Notes: generated by a model from the letters alone, not told the origin. A DNA stretch of 64,000 bases from a virus (IMGVR_UViG_3300044733_004704:1-64000); one strand, 5' to 3'. Positions 16,161 to 25,166 are shown, numbered from the stretch's first letter. Translations and numbers: made by a program.

Positions 16161-16898
16161 TTGAGAAAGAAAAAAAATGGTAGCACTAGAAAAGAAAAAA
16201 TCATTGATCTCACAAATTCGCCCCTTAATCAAGATAATACAAGACTATCATCTAGGAATAGATTAAAGCCAAGAACAGAAAATCAAAAAGAATATATACG
16301 ATCTATCATAGAAAATACTATTACTTTTTGTCAAGGTAGTGCCGGTAGTGGCAAAACTCATTGCGCTGTTGGCTTAGCCTTAGAACATTTATTAGAAGAT
16401 AAAATCAAAAAAATCATAATAACCAGACCAGTTGTTGAAGCAGGAGAAAAAATAGGTTACCTTCCAGGCAAATATGAAGAAAAATTATTTCCTTATCTAT
16501 TACCTATAGAAGATGAGATAAATTATTTTATTGGTCCAGCATTAAACGCAACTCTTAAATTAAATAATAAGATAGAAATTGTTCCTTTGGGATTTATGAG
16601 AGGAAGAAATTTTCATGATTGTTTTATAGTAGCAGACGAATGCCAAAACGCTTCCTATGAACAACTAAAAATGCTATTGACAAGAATTGGTCAAAACAGT
16701 AAAATGGTATTAACTGGAGATGTTTCGCAATCAGATCTTGCTAGACATTTACAGGGTGGTTTTCATGAAATGATAAAAAATTTATCGGATGTAGATGGTA
16801 TAGGTATCGCTACATTAACTGATCATGATATCATTCGTAATCCTATTATAGCTAAAATTTTAGCAAAACTAGATAATTATGAACAAGGCAGAAAATAG
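16161..16898 (+). CDS. phoH: PhoH-like ATPase
   Basis: 245 residues from a TTG start at 16161, preceded by AAAGGGCATAAC, a good ribosome site; no ATG in frame gives a better start. Walker A is GSAGSGKTHCAVG (about residues 59-71), Walker B is FIVADECQNAS, and LTGDVSQSDL follows as the sensor-like segment, all typical of PhoH (PF02562). The family is a RecD/SF1-like P-loop ATPase common in phages; its biochemical role is unsettled, with RNA-related activity proposed. It overlaps the HNH gene by 20 bases. Confidence 0.88.
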   Translation: MRKKKNGSTRKEKIIDLTNSPLNQDNTRLSSRNRLKPRTENQKEYIRSIIENTITFCQGSAGSGKTHCAVGLALEHLLEDKIKKIIITRPVVEAGEKIGYLPGKYEEKLFPYLLPIEDEINYFIGPALNATLKLNNKIEIVPLGFMRGRNFHDCFIVADECQNASYEQLKMLLTRIGQNSKMVLTGDVSQSDLARHLQGGFHEMIKNLSDVDGIGIATLTDHDIIRNPIIAKILAKLDNYEQGRK

Positions 16899-17466
16899 TA
16901 AGTGTTTATTATTAAATGCTGATTATTCACCATTAAGAATTATTAGTTGGCAAAAAGCTATTATTTGGTCTATAAAATATGAGGATAATCCAACTTTTAA
17001 GATAGAAATTATTGAATATTATAAAGACAAATATATTCAAGGAACTAATGATAAACAATTTAAAGTTCCATTAGTGGCAAAAACGCAAAAATATTTCAAC
17101 ATTCATAATAGATCATTAAAATTTTCTAGAAAAAATCTATTTATCAGAGACGATCATACTTGTCAGTATTGTGGATTAAGATTTAATCATAACGAATTAA
17201 CTTATGATCATGTTATTCCAAAAAGTCAATTTCATCCTAATAAAAAGGATGCTACTAATTGGCTAAATATAGCAACCGCTTGTGTTAAATGTAATAGGAA
17301 AAAATCAAATAAAACGCCCGAACAAGCTAATATGAAATTACTGAATGTTCCTAAAAAACCATTTTATGAGCCAAGATACTTGCCGCTAGCAAAAGAACTT
17401 CCTACTATATATAGTAGTGATTCAGACCAAAAAGAATGGATAAAATATATAGATGGCTATTTTTAA
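16879..17466 (+). CDS. HNH endonuclease
   Basis: 195 residues. The HNH core lies at about residues 90-145: zinc pair CQYCG (95-98), TYDHVIPKSQFHP holding the metal-binding DH, an Asn in the NWLNIATACVKCN helix, and the second zinc pair CVKC (135-138), ending NRKKSNKTPEQA. The N-terminal 85 residues (LLLNADYSPLRIISWQKAI) are the usual front of the McrA/phage HNH-5 type. It cuts DNA and may be mobile, free-standing or a recombination nuclease. No clear ribosome site precedes ATG 16879, which lies in the end of phoH, so translation is probably coupled. Confidence 0.82.
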   Translation: MNKAENSKCLLLNADYSPLRIISWQKAIIWSIKYEDNPTFKIEIIEYYKDKYIQGTNDKQFKVPLVAKTQKYFNIHNRSLKFSRKNLFIRDDHTCQYCGLRFNHNELTYDHVIPKSQFHPNKKDATNWLNIATACVKCNRKKSNKTPEQANMKLLNVPKKPFYEPRYLPLAKELPTIYSSDSDQKEWIKYIDGYF

Positions 17467-17860
17467 TACAAATCGATCTACTTCTAATGAAGATAAATTT
17501 TATTGTTTATTAGGACTCGAAGACTATCTTGATGATGATGGATATCCAAGATTAAACAACGAGAATATGTCAAATGCTGTTGCTAAAATAGTATTTTCTA
17601 AAAAACCAAAACATTTTACCGATAATGATAAATCTTATGGTAGATATTACATTAAATTGGATCCAAATTCAAAAATTTTCAATCCTAAGAAAATTCTATC
17701 TTCTATAGAAGAAAAAAATTCTTTATCATTTATTAATAGCATATGTAAAAGCGAATGGGATTTTAAAGAGGTCACCCCACAAGTATTTCAAAAATACATA
17801 ACTTTTCTAAAGACAAAAAATCTATCTTGGCTAAAAGATGCTCAAAGAGACCTAAAATAA
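17453..17860 (+). CDS. Hypothetical protein, paralogue of 18558-18950
   Basis: 135 residues, no known motif. It shares with 18558-18950 a pattern of A-K-I near the middle, YYIKLDPNSKIFNP against YQIKVSNNNQLFNP, an SF helix, then F..Y..FL.TKNLSWLKDAQRDLK against F.FYLNFLLTGNSAWLIKAERERM at the end. The two therefore form a small phage-specific family duplicated within 1 kb. The gene overlaps the HNH gene by 14 bases. Its location among replication genes suggests a DNA-related accessory role, but nothing in the sequence shows this. Confidence 0.6.
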   Translation: MAIFNTNRSTSNEDKFYCLLGLEDYLDDDGYPRLNNENMSNAVAKIVFSKKPKHFTDNDKSYGRYYIKLDPNSKIFNPKKILSSIEEKNSLSFINSICKSEWDFKEVTPQVFQKYITFLKTKNLSWLKDAQRDLK

Positions 17861-17863
17861 ATC

Positions 17864-18205
17864 ATGCCGACCTACACATACATATGCAACTCCTGTTCCA
17901 AAAAATTTGAACTATTTTTTTATATTAAAGACTATATAGCTTCTCCAAAATGTAGTTTGTGTAACAGCAAACAAACAGAAAGAAGTTATGCTGATGATGT
18001 ATCAAGCATTCAAGGATCTATTAAAAAACATGATAGTGAACTAAAAACCATCGGGGATTTAGCTAATAGGAATAGAGACAGACTGAGCGATGACCAAAAA
18101 CAAACCCTTTATTCAAAACATAATTCATATAAATCAACAAACGATAATGTTTTACCAAAAGGTATGAATAGAATAAAAAAACCACCAAAAACGAAATGGA
18201 CTTAA
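17864..18205 (+). CDS. FmdB-type zinc-ribbon protein
   Basis: 113 residues. The N-terminal 40 residues match the FmdB/CxxC_CxxC_SSSS regulatory-protein family: MPTYTYICNSCSKKFELF with Cys8/Cys11, then SPKCSLCNSKQTERSY with Cys30/Cys33, which together bind zinc. The remaining 70 residues are charged and probably flexible, ending in a basic Pro-rich tail (KKPPKTKW). In phages this ribbon is often fused to variable tails and its role is unknown. It has three bases to the previous gene and to the next. Confidence 0.7.
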   Translation: MPTYTYICNSCSKKFELFFYIKDYIASPKCSLCNSKQTERSYADDVSSIQGSIKKHDSELKTIGDLANRNRDRLSDDQKQTLYSKHNSYKSTNDNVLPKGMNRIKKPPKTKWT

Positions 18206-18208
18206 CAT

Positions 18209-18577
18209 ATGGATAATCAGCCCTTACCATCTGGTACTGACTATGCAGACTTTTTAAGAAACCAAATAAAACAAATAACAGATGAAGAGTCTGTAAATCT
18301 ATCAGAATATAAGTATATTTTTGACGATATAAATAAAATTAGAAAACAAACCAATGCTCAATACGAAATATTCATAAATATGACAGCAAATATTATGGAA
18401 AATATAGAAGGCTCCGAATTTCCAGAACACAGAAACGTTTATGCTAATAATTATTTTATACCGGTGCCATCTGGAAACGACCATAATGAATATGTAAAAA
18501 TATTTTTTAATTACCTAGAAAACTGTATGCTAACATCAGCAGAGAAAGCAGAAGTCAATGGATCAAAATATAACTGA
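18209..18577 (+). CDS. Hypothetical acidic helical protein
   Basis: 122 residues, acidic and probably helical. It opens with a polar stretch (PLPSGTDYADFLRNQIKQI), has a middle of repeated helices, and ends with YVKIFFNYLENCMLTSAEKAE. No nucleotide-binding or metal motif is visible. It overlaps the following gene by 20 bases and is three bases after the zinc-ribbon gene, so it belongs to the same transcript. I do not recognise it. Confidence 0.55.
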   Translation: MDNQPLPSGTDYADFLRNQIKQITDEESVNLSEYKYIFDDINKIRKQTNAQYEIFINMTANIMENIEGSEFPEHRNVYANNYFIPVPSGNDHNEYVKIFFNYLENCMLTSAEKAEVNGSKYN

Positions 18578-18950
18578 AAATTTCATTTTTAAACAAGACA
18601 CAAATACAAAAAAAATATTACAAAATCAATATTTTTGTCAAAAAGAGTATGCTGATTTTATAGATGATAATAATTATGGTAGAACTATTTCTGAGAATTC
18701 TAATACATTAGCCAAAATCTTGTATAAAGATAATAATGCGTTTTATCAAATAAAAGTTTCAAACAATAATCAATTATTTAATCCAATATCAAAATTGGAC
18801 AGAGAACAAAGCTACAGTTTTCTACATAATGTTGTAAGACCAGCTAGTAAATTTGTATCTGTAAACTCTACCACATTTTCATTTTATCTAAATTTTTTAT
18901 TAACAGGCAATTCAGCTTGGCTGATCAAAGCAGAAAGAGAGAGGATGTAA
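18558..18950 (+). CDS. Hypothetical protein, paralogue of 17453-17860
   Basis: 130 residues. It shares with 17453-17860 the central LAKILYKDN.AFYQIKVS block and the C-terminal FYLNFLLTGNSAWLIKAERERM block, with similar length and spacing. Identity is low by eye but spread along the protein, so an older duplication is likely. The TAA stop at 18948-18950 overlaps the ATG of the next gene by one base. No catalytic motif seen; role unknown. Confidence 0.6.
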   Translation: MDQNITENFIFKQDTNTKKILQNQYFCQKEYADFIDDNNYGRTISENSNTLAKILYKDNNAFYQIKVSNNNQLFNPISKLDREQSYSFLHNVVRPASKFVSVNSTTFSFYLNFLLTGNSAWLIKAERERM

Positions 18951-19264
18951 TGGCAAAAATATCAAAAAATAATATTTACGCTATCAAATATTTATTTTCT
19001 CAGAATTTTACAACAGAACAGATAGCTTCTGAAACCAATTTATCTGTTGAGAGTGTACAATCTGTGATAGAATCAGAAAATCTGATAAAGGTGAATCAAC
19101 AACCGACAGCTAAAGATTTGATGATAACAAAAACTGCTGTTAAAAAAAATAACACCGTTGCTATTATGACACAAGAAGCATCTATGATGAACGATCATAA
19201 CAGATCAAAATTATCTAATCCGCAAAAGTCACCAGACCATATATTCAAACCGTTCACCAAATGA
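18950..19264 (+). CDS. Hypothetical protein with helix-turn-helix-like N-terminus
   Basis: 104 residues. I place the start at ATG 18950, overlapping the previous stop and preceded by GAGAGGATGTA, rather than at an upstream TTG (18917). Residues about 6-40 (YAIKYLFSQNFTTEQIASET, then LSVESVQSVIESENL) fit a helix-turn-helix of the kind found in sigma-factor region 4 or small regulators. The C-terminal half is polar and probably disordered. It may bind DNA or be a small transcription regulator; that is inference. Overlaps the next gene by four bases (ATGA). Confidence 0.55.
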   Translation: MAKISKNNIYAIKYLFSQNFTTEQIASETNLSVESVQSVIESENLIKVNQQPTAKDLMITKTAVKKNNTVAIMTQEASMMNDHNRSKLSNPQKSPDHIFKPFTK

Positions 19265-19683
19265 AATTCATATCTAGATACTCCAATAATAAGGAAGTAT
19301 CTGCTGCCCAATATATCACAGAAATTATTTGTGAAAAAAAGGCAAAACTTGACAAAAAAGATATTCACTATAAATTTTGGCTAAATAAAGAATGGTCTGC
19401 TTTTTATAGAAATCAGATTGCAACAGCAAATAAGTTAGTTAAACAATATAATCCTTTGGCTATAGTAAAAGCCTTACAAGATAGCAAAACCGTAAATACT
19501 TATTCGTTGCGAGCGCCCATGCTCAAACCTATTATAGAACATCATCAGAAAATCTTAGATTCACAAAACAAAGAATTTTCAAAAGATATAGACAGATCAT
19601 CTCATAAAAAATATAAAACAAACAATCATAAAAAATCTAATAATATACTTTCAAAACTAGAGGATATAGATAATGAGTCTTAA
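19261..19683 (+). CDS. Hypothetical basic protein upstream of recA
   Basis: 140 residues, strongly basic, with a structured N-terminal 90 residues (YITEIICEKKAKL, IHYKFWLNKEWSAFYRNQI) and a Lys/His/Asn-rich tail. WLNKEWSAFYRNQIATANKL resembles a nucleic-acid-binding helix, but I cannot assign a family. The start overlaps the previous stop (ATGA), and the end overlaps the RecA gene, whose ribosome site AGAGGATATAGATA lies inside it. Possibly a loader or accessory of the recombinase, from position only. Confidence 0.5.
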   Translation: MKFISRYSNNKEVSAAQYITEIICEKKAKLDKKDIHYKFWLNKEWSAFYRNQIATANKLVKQYNPLAIVKALQDSKTVNTYSLRAPMLKPIIEHHQKILDSQNKEFSKDIDRSSHKKYKTNNHKKSNNILSKLEDIDNES

Positions 19684-20686
19684 AGAAGATATAATTAAAA
19701 ATTTTGGAGACGATATTATATTATCAGGTAATTCACTGGTAGAAAAAAAGATACTCACTATTCCTATTAGTCCTGCTCTGGATATAGTTCTAGGCGGAGG
19801 AATACCAGAAGGTAGTTTTGTGATATTTACAGGACAACCTAAATGTGGAAAAACTTTATCCTCACTGGACTTTGCCACCACAGCACAAAAACCAGAATAC
19901 CAAGGAGATCTTAAAAATCCCAGAGAAGTGTACTACCTAAATATCGAAGGTAGACTAAAACAAAGAGATTTATTGGGTATTAAGGGATTAGATTTAACTC
20001 GATTTCATATTATAGGATCTCAACAGGGTAAGATTTTACATGCTGAAGAATATCTACAAATAGCAGAAAGAATTATTAATGAAATTCCTGGTTCGATAGT
20101 AATTATCGATTCTTATTCTGCGCTATGCACAGAAGCTGAAATCACCAGCGATATGGATAAAATGCAAAGAGCAGATGGTGCAAAATTATTAGCTAAATTC
20201 TGTAGAAAAGTTTCTAATGTTATTCCTGTAAATAAAAATATTGTGATTGGGATTACTCATTTGATGGGTAATCCAACAGGATATGGGGCAGAATTTAAGG
20301 AGAAAAGCGGTCAAGGTATTGCGTATCAAACCGATATTAAACTACGAGCAAAAAGTTCTAAGCCATGGTCTTTAGGAGCAGACGATACTCAGATAGGCCA
20401 AGAGGTTGAATGGCAAGTTATTTGTTCTGCTCTCGGTCCTCCTGGAGGAGTAGCAAAAAGCTTTATTCGCTATAACGAAGGTATAGATAAGCTCACAGAA
20501 CTTGTCAATTTGGCCTCAGACGTCGGAGTTATAAATAAAGGTGGAGCATGGTATACCATCAAAACCAGCAAAGACTCTCATAAATTTCAAGGAGCAGAAA
20601 AAACCAGAATATTTTTGATGGAAAATCCAGAAATAGCAAAAGAGGTCGAAGATTCTGTTAAAAGCCTGTTGGGTATTAAAAAGTAA
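19673..20686 (+). CDS. recA: RecA/UvsX-type recombinase
   Basis: 337 residues. The RecA core shows Walker A GQPKCGKT (54-61), Walker B SIVIIDSYSAL (about 139-149), a loop region with ITHLMGNPTGYGAEFKEKSG holding the polar end of Walker B/L1, and GQGIAYQTDIKLR typical of phage RecA-like proteins. LDIVLGGGIPEGSFVIFTG at the front is the usual RecA/RadA entry to the P-loop. It catalyses homologous strand exchange and repair of phage DNA. It is followed with a one-base overlap by a nuclease-like gene and precedes DnaB and primase. Confidence 0.88.
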   Translation: MSLKEDIIKNFGDDIILSGNSLVEKKILTIPISPALDIVLGGGIPEGSFVIFTGQPKCGKTLSSLDFATTAQKPEYQGDLKNPREVYYLNIEGRLKQRDLLGIKGLDLTRFHIIGSQQGKILHAEEYLQIAERIINEIPGSIVIIDSYSALCTEAEITSDMDKMQRADGAKLLAKFCRKVSNVIPVNKNIVIGITHLMGNPTGYGAEFKEKSGQGIAYQTDIKLRAKSSKPWSLGADDTQIGQEVEWQVICSALGPPGGVAKSFIRYNEGIDKLTELVNLASDVGVINKGGAWYTIKTSKDSHKFQGAEKTRIFLMENPEIAKEVEDSVKSLLGIKK

Positions 20687-21105
20687 TGAATATAACTAAC
20701 TTGGATGGAGAAGTTGTTTCTTGGGCCTTGACAGGTTACGTTTCAAAAGGTAAAATACAAAATAAGTCATCGTACCATTTGCAGGCAAGAAACCTATTAA
20801 TTTCTCTTCATCCAACACTACAAATCTTGGAAGAAGTTTTGATACCAATAAGAAAAGGCCAAATAGCATATTTAGATTTTTATCTACCACTATTAAAATG
20901 GTGTGTTGAGGTTCATGGAGAACAACACTATAAGTATGTACCATATTATCATGGTAACATGATGAGTTTTCTTAAAGCTCAAAAAAAAGATAGAGAAAAA
21001 TCAGAATGGTGCAATATTAATAATATAAGATACATAGAATTACCATATCATGAAAATATAGATCAATGGACACAAAGAATAAATCATGAACAGCAAATCA
21101 TCTAA
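20686..21105 (+). CDS. Probable PD-(D/E)XK-type endonuclease
   Basis: 139 residues. The core AYLDFYLPLLKWCVEVHGEQ followed by HYKYVPY resembles the D...E-x-x-G-x-x-H signature of Vsr/DUF559-like nucleases (Asp in YLDFYLP, Glu in CVEVHGEQH). The later KKDREKSEWCNINNIRYIELPY matches the family's R-x-x...W...I-R-I-x-x block. Such proteins cut branched or mismatched DNA, or serve as homing nucleases. Its one-base overlap with recA favours a recombination or resolvase role. No zinc pairs and no HNH are present. Assignment is by motif only. Confidence 0.6.
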   Translation: MNITNLDGEVVSWALTGYVSKGKIQNKSSYHLQARNLLISLHPTLQILEEVLIPIRKGQIAYLDFYLPLLKWCVEVHGEQHYKYVPYYHGNMMSFLKAQKKDREKSEWCNINNIRYIELPYHENIDQWTQRINHEQQII

Positions 21106-21577
21106 AGAAGAATTACAGTATTGGGATAAGATTTTAGACGAATACGAAAATTCTATAGGTTTATCAGAATTCTCTGCTAGTATTATACCATCGGAAGAAA
21201 TTAATAAATATACATCAATGAACAGAGATGAAATAGAGAAATTAAGTCCAGAAGATTGTGCGCAAATATCATATAGATTATCCCAATTCTCTTTCTATGT
21301 ACAACGTAGTTTAAATAGAGAAATAGCAAGATATAACTGGGCGGACGAAAATATAAAAGAAGTTATAGCAGACGATATTAATAACTATAAAGGATATGGT
21401 TATATTGAAAAATCAATACAGGCTATTAAACATAATGAAAAAGCTAATGGATTGAATAGTATAAAAAAATATGCAAAACAACGTAGTGATAGATTGCAAT
21501 ATCTGGCTAATAGTATAAAAAACTTATCTGATGTTATGATTTCCATCCAAAAGAGTAAAAGTAAACATGGATCTTAA
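21086..21577 (+). CDS. Hypothetical helical protein in replication block
   Basis: 163 residues, highly charged and helical, with long amphipathic stretches (LSQFSFYVQRSLNREIARYN and YAKQRSDRLQYLANSIKNLS). The periodicity suggests a coiled coil or helical bundle. Overlaps both neighbours (20 and 11 bases). Many phages have a small helical protein of this sort between recombinase and helicase genes; I cannot tie it to a known helicase loader. No enzymatic motif. Confidence 0.55.
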   Translation: MNSKSSKEELQYWDKILDEYENSIGLSEFSASIIPSEEINKYTSMNRDEIEKLSPEDCAQISYRLSQFSFYVQRSLNREIARYNWADENIKEVIADDINNYKGYGYIEKSIQAIKHNEKANGLNSIKKYAKQRSDRLQYLANSIKNLSDVMISIQKSKSKHGS

Positions 21578-21968
21578 AGATTTATTAAACAACCCAGAAC
21601 AAATAAAAAATTTAATTACCGTACTTCAGTCTTTGTTACCAGACGAAAAAGCTGAAACAAAAGAAGAGATTTCCTCTGTCGAGAGCGAAGATACTCAACT
21701 AACAAATAGTATCCGTACTAAAAATAAAAGACTTCCAGCACAGTCTGGTAATAAATTTGAAAAAATGAGTGAGTTTCATATGCACAAAGATGATAATCTA
21801 ATAGATGAAAAATTAGCAAAACATCCACCAGTTGCACGAACAAGAGAATACGAGCCGGTATCTGTGAAATGCAGGGTGTGTGGAAAAACAGAAAATATAA
21901 ATCCGGCCCTTGTGCATGATAGTCCTTCTCGCTATAAATGTAATAACTGTTCAACAAACGCTGGATGA
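21567..21968 (+). CDS. Zinc-ribbon protein upstream of DnaB helicase
   Basis: 133 residues. The acidic N-terminal 60 residues are probably disordered. A C-terminal four-Cys ribbon follows: Cys102 and Cys105 in VKCRVCGKTEN, Cys125 and Cys128 in YKCNNCST. The interval between pairs (19 residues, with NPALVHDSPSRY) is that of a compact zinc ribbon. Three bases separate it from the helicase gene. A single-strand DNA or polymerase-tethering role is plausible from context but not demonstrated. Confidence 0.65.
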   Translation: MDLKDLLNNPEQIKNLITVLQSLLPDEKAETKEEISSVESEDTQLTNSIRTKNKRLPAQSGNKFEKMSEFHMHKDDNLIDEKLAKHPPVARTREYEPVSVKCRVCGKTENINPALVHDSPSRYKCNNCSTNAG

Positions 21969-21971
21969 AAA

Positions 21972-23438
21972 ATGATACTTTGTGATCCTGCCGCAGAAAG
22001 AGCGGTATTGTCTGGAATATGCAAATACGGTGAAAATGCATACTTAGATATTGCGGATATTATACAGCCATCAACATTTACTGTTGATAGTAATATAATG
22101 ATATATCAAGTAATAAAAGAGATATGTGAAAAAGATCATAGTCCTTCCATAGATATAGCATCAATCCTATCTGTTGCTCAATCATTAAATTTTGGTCATA
22201 TTTTATCTCAAAAAAATGAGACTCAACATTTAAAAGCTATTATAGATTTTCCGGTTAATCTAGAAAATGTTAGAAAATTTGCAGCTAAAATTAGAAAACT
22301 ACAAATAGCTAGATTGCTTAGAGATCAACTAGAAGAAGCAAAAGAAAAATTATTAGATATAACCGGTGCCGAACCAATATCGTCGATTATAGGATTAGCA
22401 GAAGATAGTATCTTCAATTTCTCAACACTGCTAAATGATACCGACAATAATCCTGTTTGTATAGCAAATATCGTTGATGATTATATCAATAATATCAAAG
22501 AAAATCCCATTGATCAAGTTGGCATATCTACAGGATTTCATGTTTATGACAATGCTATAGGTGGTGGTCTTAGAAAAGGATCAGTAAGTATTATAGCAGC
22601 AAGACCAAAAACTGGTAAGACTCTGCTAGCAGATAATATTGGTTTACACATAGCAAAAAATGTCAAAGTGCCAGTATTAAATATGGACACCGAGATGAGC
22701 ACAGACGATCATCTTAATAGAGTTTTGGCCATGATGACAGAAATAGAGATTTCAAGTATAGAAACCGGTAAAGCATTTGAGTCTCCGGATAAAAATAATA
22801 GATTACAAACGGCTCAAAAAGAACTTAAAGATGTTAGACTGTATTACAAGTCAATCGCTGGTAAACCATTTGAAGAACAATTGGCTATCATGAGAAGATG
22901 GCTTGTTAAGGAGGTTGGGCTACACCCAGATGGAACAGCCAAAGACTGCGTTATTGTTTATGATTATCTAAAACTAATGGATAGTGCAGGAATATCTCAG
23001 GATATGAAAGAGTATCAGGTTTTAGGTTTTATGATGACAAGCTTACATAATTTTGCTGTCAGATATAAAGTTCCTATTCTTGGTTTTATACAATTAAATA
23101 GGGATGGTATAACAAAAGAAACCACAGATACCGCCAGCGGCTCTGATCGTATAATATGGTTATGTAGCAATTTTACTATTTTCAAAAGAAAAAGCGACGA
23201 AGAGATTGCCGAAGACGGACCGACTAACGGTAATAGAAAACTTGTTCCTATTATTAGTAGACATGGTGGAGGCCTAGACGACAATGACTATATTAATTGT
23301 CACATGAAGGGCTGGTGTGCAAAAATTGAAGAAGGTAAGACAAGATTGGAATTAGTAAATAATAATACTAACACAGACAAAGGATTTATCGTTAATGATG
23401 AGAACAACAATGACGATCAAGAAATCCCGTTCGTATAA
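21972..23438 (+). CDS. dnaB: Replicative DNA helicase, DnaB-like
   Basis: 488 residues. The N-terminal DnaB-N-type helical domain (AAERAVLSGICKYGENAYLD) leads, followed by a linker and a RecA-fold motor: Walker A ARPKTGKT (about 210-217), LNMDTEMSTDDHLNRVLAM (H1a region), Walker B-like CVIVYDYLKLMD, H3 LGFIQLNRDG, and the SGSDRIIWLCSNF segment near the arginine finger. It unwinds DNA 5' to 3' at the phage fork and would partner with the primase gene that overlaps its 3' end by 44 bases. Length is normal for the family. Confidence 0.9.
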   Translation: MILCDPAAERAVLSGICKYGENAYLDIADIIQPSTFTVDSNIMIYQVIKEICEKDHSPSIDIASILSVAQSLNFGHILSQKNETQHLKAIIDFPVNLENVRKFAAKIRKLQIARLLRDQLEEAKEKLLDITGAEPISSIIGLAEDSIFNFSTLLNDTDNNPVCIANIVDDYINNIKENPIDQVGISTGFHVYDNAIGGGLRKGSVSIIAARPKTGKTLLADNIGLHIAKNVKVPVLNMDTEMSTDDHLNRVLAMMTEIEISSIETGKAFESPDKNNRLQTAQKELKDVRLYYKSIAGKPFEEQLAIMRRWLVKEVGLHPDGTAKDCVIVYDYLKLMDSAGISQDMKEYQVLGFMMTSLHNFAVRYKVPILGFIQLNRDGITKETTDTASGSDRIIWLCSNFTIFKRKSDEEIAEDGPTNGNRKLVPIISRHGGGLDDNDYINCHMKGWCAKIEEGKTRLELVNNNTNTDKGFIVNDENNNDDQEIPFV

Positions 23439-24564
23439 TCAACAACAACTTAAAGTACTATCTGATTATTTATGTGAAGATATAGATAATTTACTAGATA
23501 ATTTAAATGTTGGAGAATACAAAACTTTTGATCGCATGATAGCCATGAGATGTCCAATTCATGGCGGAGATAATAATTCTGCTTGTAATTTATATTACAA
23601 AGGAGACTCATATAGAGGCAACTGGAAATGCAGAACGCATCAATGCGAAGAAACATTCAAAGGATCTATTATAGGATTTATAAGAGGTTGTTTGTCTAAA
23701 CAAAATGGTTGGACAGGACCGGGCGATCCAACCGTTTCTTTTAATGATGCTGTAGAATATGCTATTAATTTTACTAAAAAGAATCCTAGTCAAATAAAAG
23801 TTAGTAAAAAAGAAGTAGAAAAAAATAATTTTGTAAATATTGTTAATAATATACAAACAGATATTAGATCTGTTGACGATACTCCTAAAATCACAAGAGA
23901 TAAAATAGTAAAGAATTTAAAAATTCCATCAGATTATTTTATTAGTAGAGGATTTTCTTCTGAGATACTTATCAAATATGATGTTGGTGAATGTTTAAGT
24001 TCCGAAAAAGAAATGGGCGATAGGGCTGTTGTGCCAGTATACGACGACACTCATGAACATATGGTAGGTTGTTCTGGTAGAAGTATTTTTACTCAATGCT
24101 CTAAATGTAAAAGTTATCATAATTTAACAAAAGATTGTCCAAATTCAGATTATTTATGGCAATATTCTAAGTGGAAACATAATAAGGGATTTAAAACACA
24201 AGAATATCTATATAATCTATGGTATGCAAAAGACTATATACAACAAAATAAAAATGTTGTGCTGGTCGAAAGTCCAGGAAATGTTTGGAGATTAGAAGAG
24301 GCCGGAATTCATAATAGCGTAGCCCTATTCGGCTCTGTATTACAAGAAAAACAAAAATTGTTATTGGATATTTCTGGAGCAATGAGTATATATATACTTA
24401 TGGACAATGACGACGCTGGCAAAAGAGCTGCTCAAAAAATCTATGATAAATGTCATAAAACATATAATGTTTTCTATATTGATATTGACCACAGTGATGT
24501 TGCTGATATGTCAGTAGCTGAAGTAAAAGAGATTATTTTACCACAATTAAAAGATAAATACTAA
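23395..24564 (+). CDS. DNA primase, DnaG-like with zinc-binding and TOPRIM domains
   Basis: 389 residues. The zinc-binding region is CPIHGGDNNSACNLY and WKCRTHQCEETF (about residues 53-87), similar to CHC2-type primase zinc domains. The TOPRIM signature is VVLVESPGNVWRLEEAG (Glu of motif 1) and YILMDNDDAGKRAAQ (acidic DxD, near residue 335). It makes RNA primers and should work with DnaB. The start at ATG 23395 is favoured by AAGGA ten bases upstream inside dnaB; 23410 is an alternative. A middle segment has CSKCKSYHNLTKDCPN, a second small Cys cluster not seen in all primases. Confidence 0.82.
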   Translation: MMRTTMTIKKSRSYNQQQLKVLSDYLCEDIDNLLDNLNVGEYKTFDRMIAMRCPIHGGDNNSACNLYYKGDSYRGNWKCRTHQCEETFKGSIIGFIRGCLSKQNGWTGPGDPTVSFNDAVEYAINFTKKNPSQIKVSKKEVEKNNFVNIVNNIQTDIRSVDDTPKITRDKIVKNLKIPSDYFISRGFSSEILIKYDVGECLSSEKEMGDRAVVPVYDDTHEHMVGCSGRSIFTQCSKCKSYHNLTKDCPNSDYLWQYSKWKHNKGFKTQEYLYNLWYAKDYIQQNKNVVLVESPGNVWRLEEAGIHNSVALFGSVLQEKQKLLLDISGAMSIYILMDNDDAGKRAAQKIYDKCHKTYNVFYIDIDHSDVADMSVAEVKEIILPQLKDKY

Positions 24565-25157
24565 TGAATACTAAAATAATAGCATTTTCTGGCCGTAAGC
24601 AGTCTGGCAAAACTATTTGTTCAGAATTTTTAAAAGGATTATTATTATCCAATGGATATTCTGATGTTGAAATATATAACTTTGCAGACCCATTAAAAGA
24701 AGACATATGCATGAATATGTTTGGATTATCATATGTTCAATGTTATGGTGAAGATCATAACAAGAATGAACTAGTTGATGCCTATTGGGAAGATAAGCAA
24801 CTAACAGCTAGAGATTTAATGCAATTAATAGGTACTGACTTATTTAGAAAATTAAATAATAATGTTTGGGTAAATGCTCTTATCAATAAAATTAAAAAGA
24901 GTAAACTTCAAGTTGTTATAGTTTCTGATTGTAGATTTCCTAATGAAGTAGAAGCTATAAAAAATAATGGAGGAATAGTATTTCGACTAAATAGAAATCC
25001 ACACAAATCAGAACATATTAGCGAATCAATATTAGACGCTTGTAGATATGATTGGAATAATTTTAATGCTATCATTAATAATGAACATATGACAGTTAGA
25101 GAGCAATACGATAAACTTAAAAAACTTATGTTACATTTTAATGTACTACCCCAATAA
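24564..25157 (+). CDS. Deoxynucleoside monophosphate kinase
   Basis: 197 residues. P-loop GRKQSGKT near the N-terminus (about residues 10-17), then FADPLKEDICMNMFGL, which is characteristic of phage dNMP kinases such as T4 gp1. ARDLMQLIGTDLFRK and VVIVSDCRFPNEVEAIK complete the nucleotide-binding fold. It phosphorylates dNMPs to dNDPs and fits the RNR/dCMP deaminase supply line. It overlaps the primase stop by one base, and the next gene starts nine bases after its end. Confidence 0.85.
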   Translation: MNTKIIAFSGRKQSGKTICSEFLKGLLLSNGYSDVEIYNFADPLKEDICMNMFGLSYVQCYGEDHNKNELVDAYWEDKQLTARDLMQLIGTDLFRKLNNNVWVNALINKIKKSKLQVVIVSDCRFPNEVEAIKNNGGIVFRLNRNPHKSEHISESILDACRYDWNNFNAIINNEHMTVREQYDKLKKLMLHFNVLPQ

Positions 25158-25166
25158 TAGGATATC

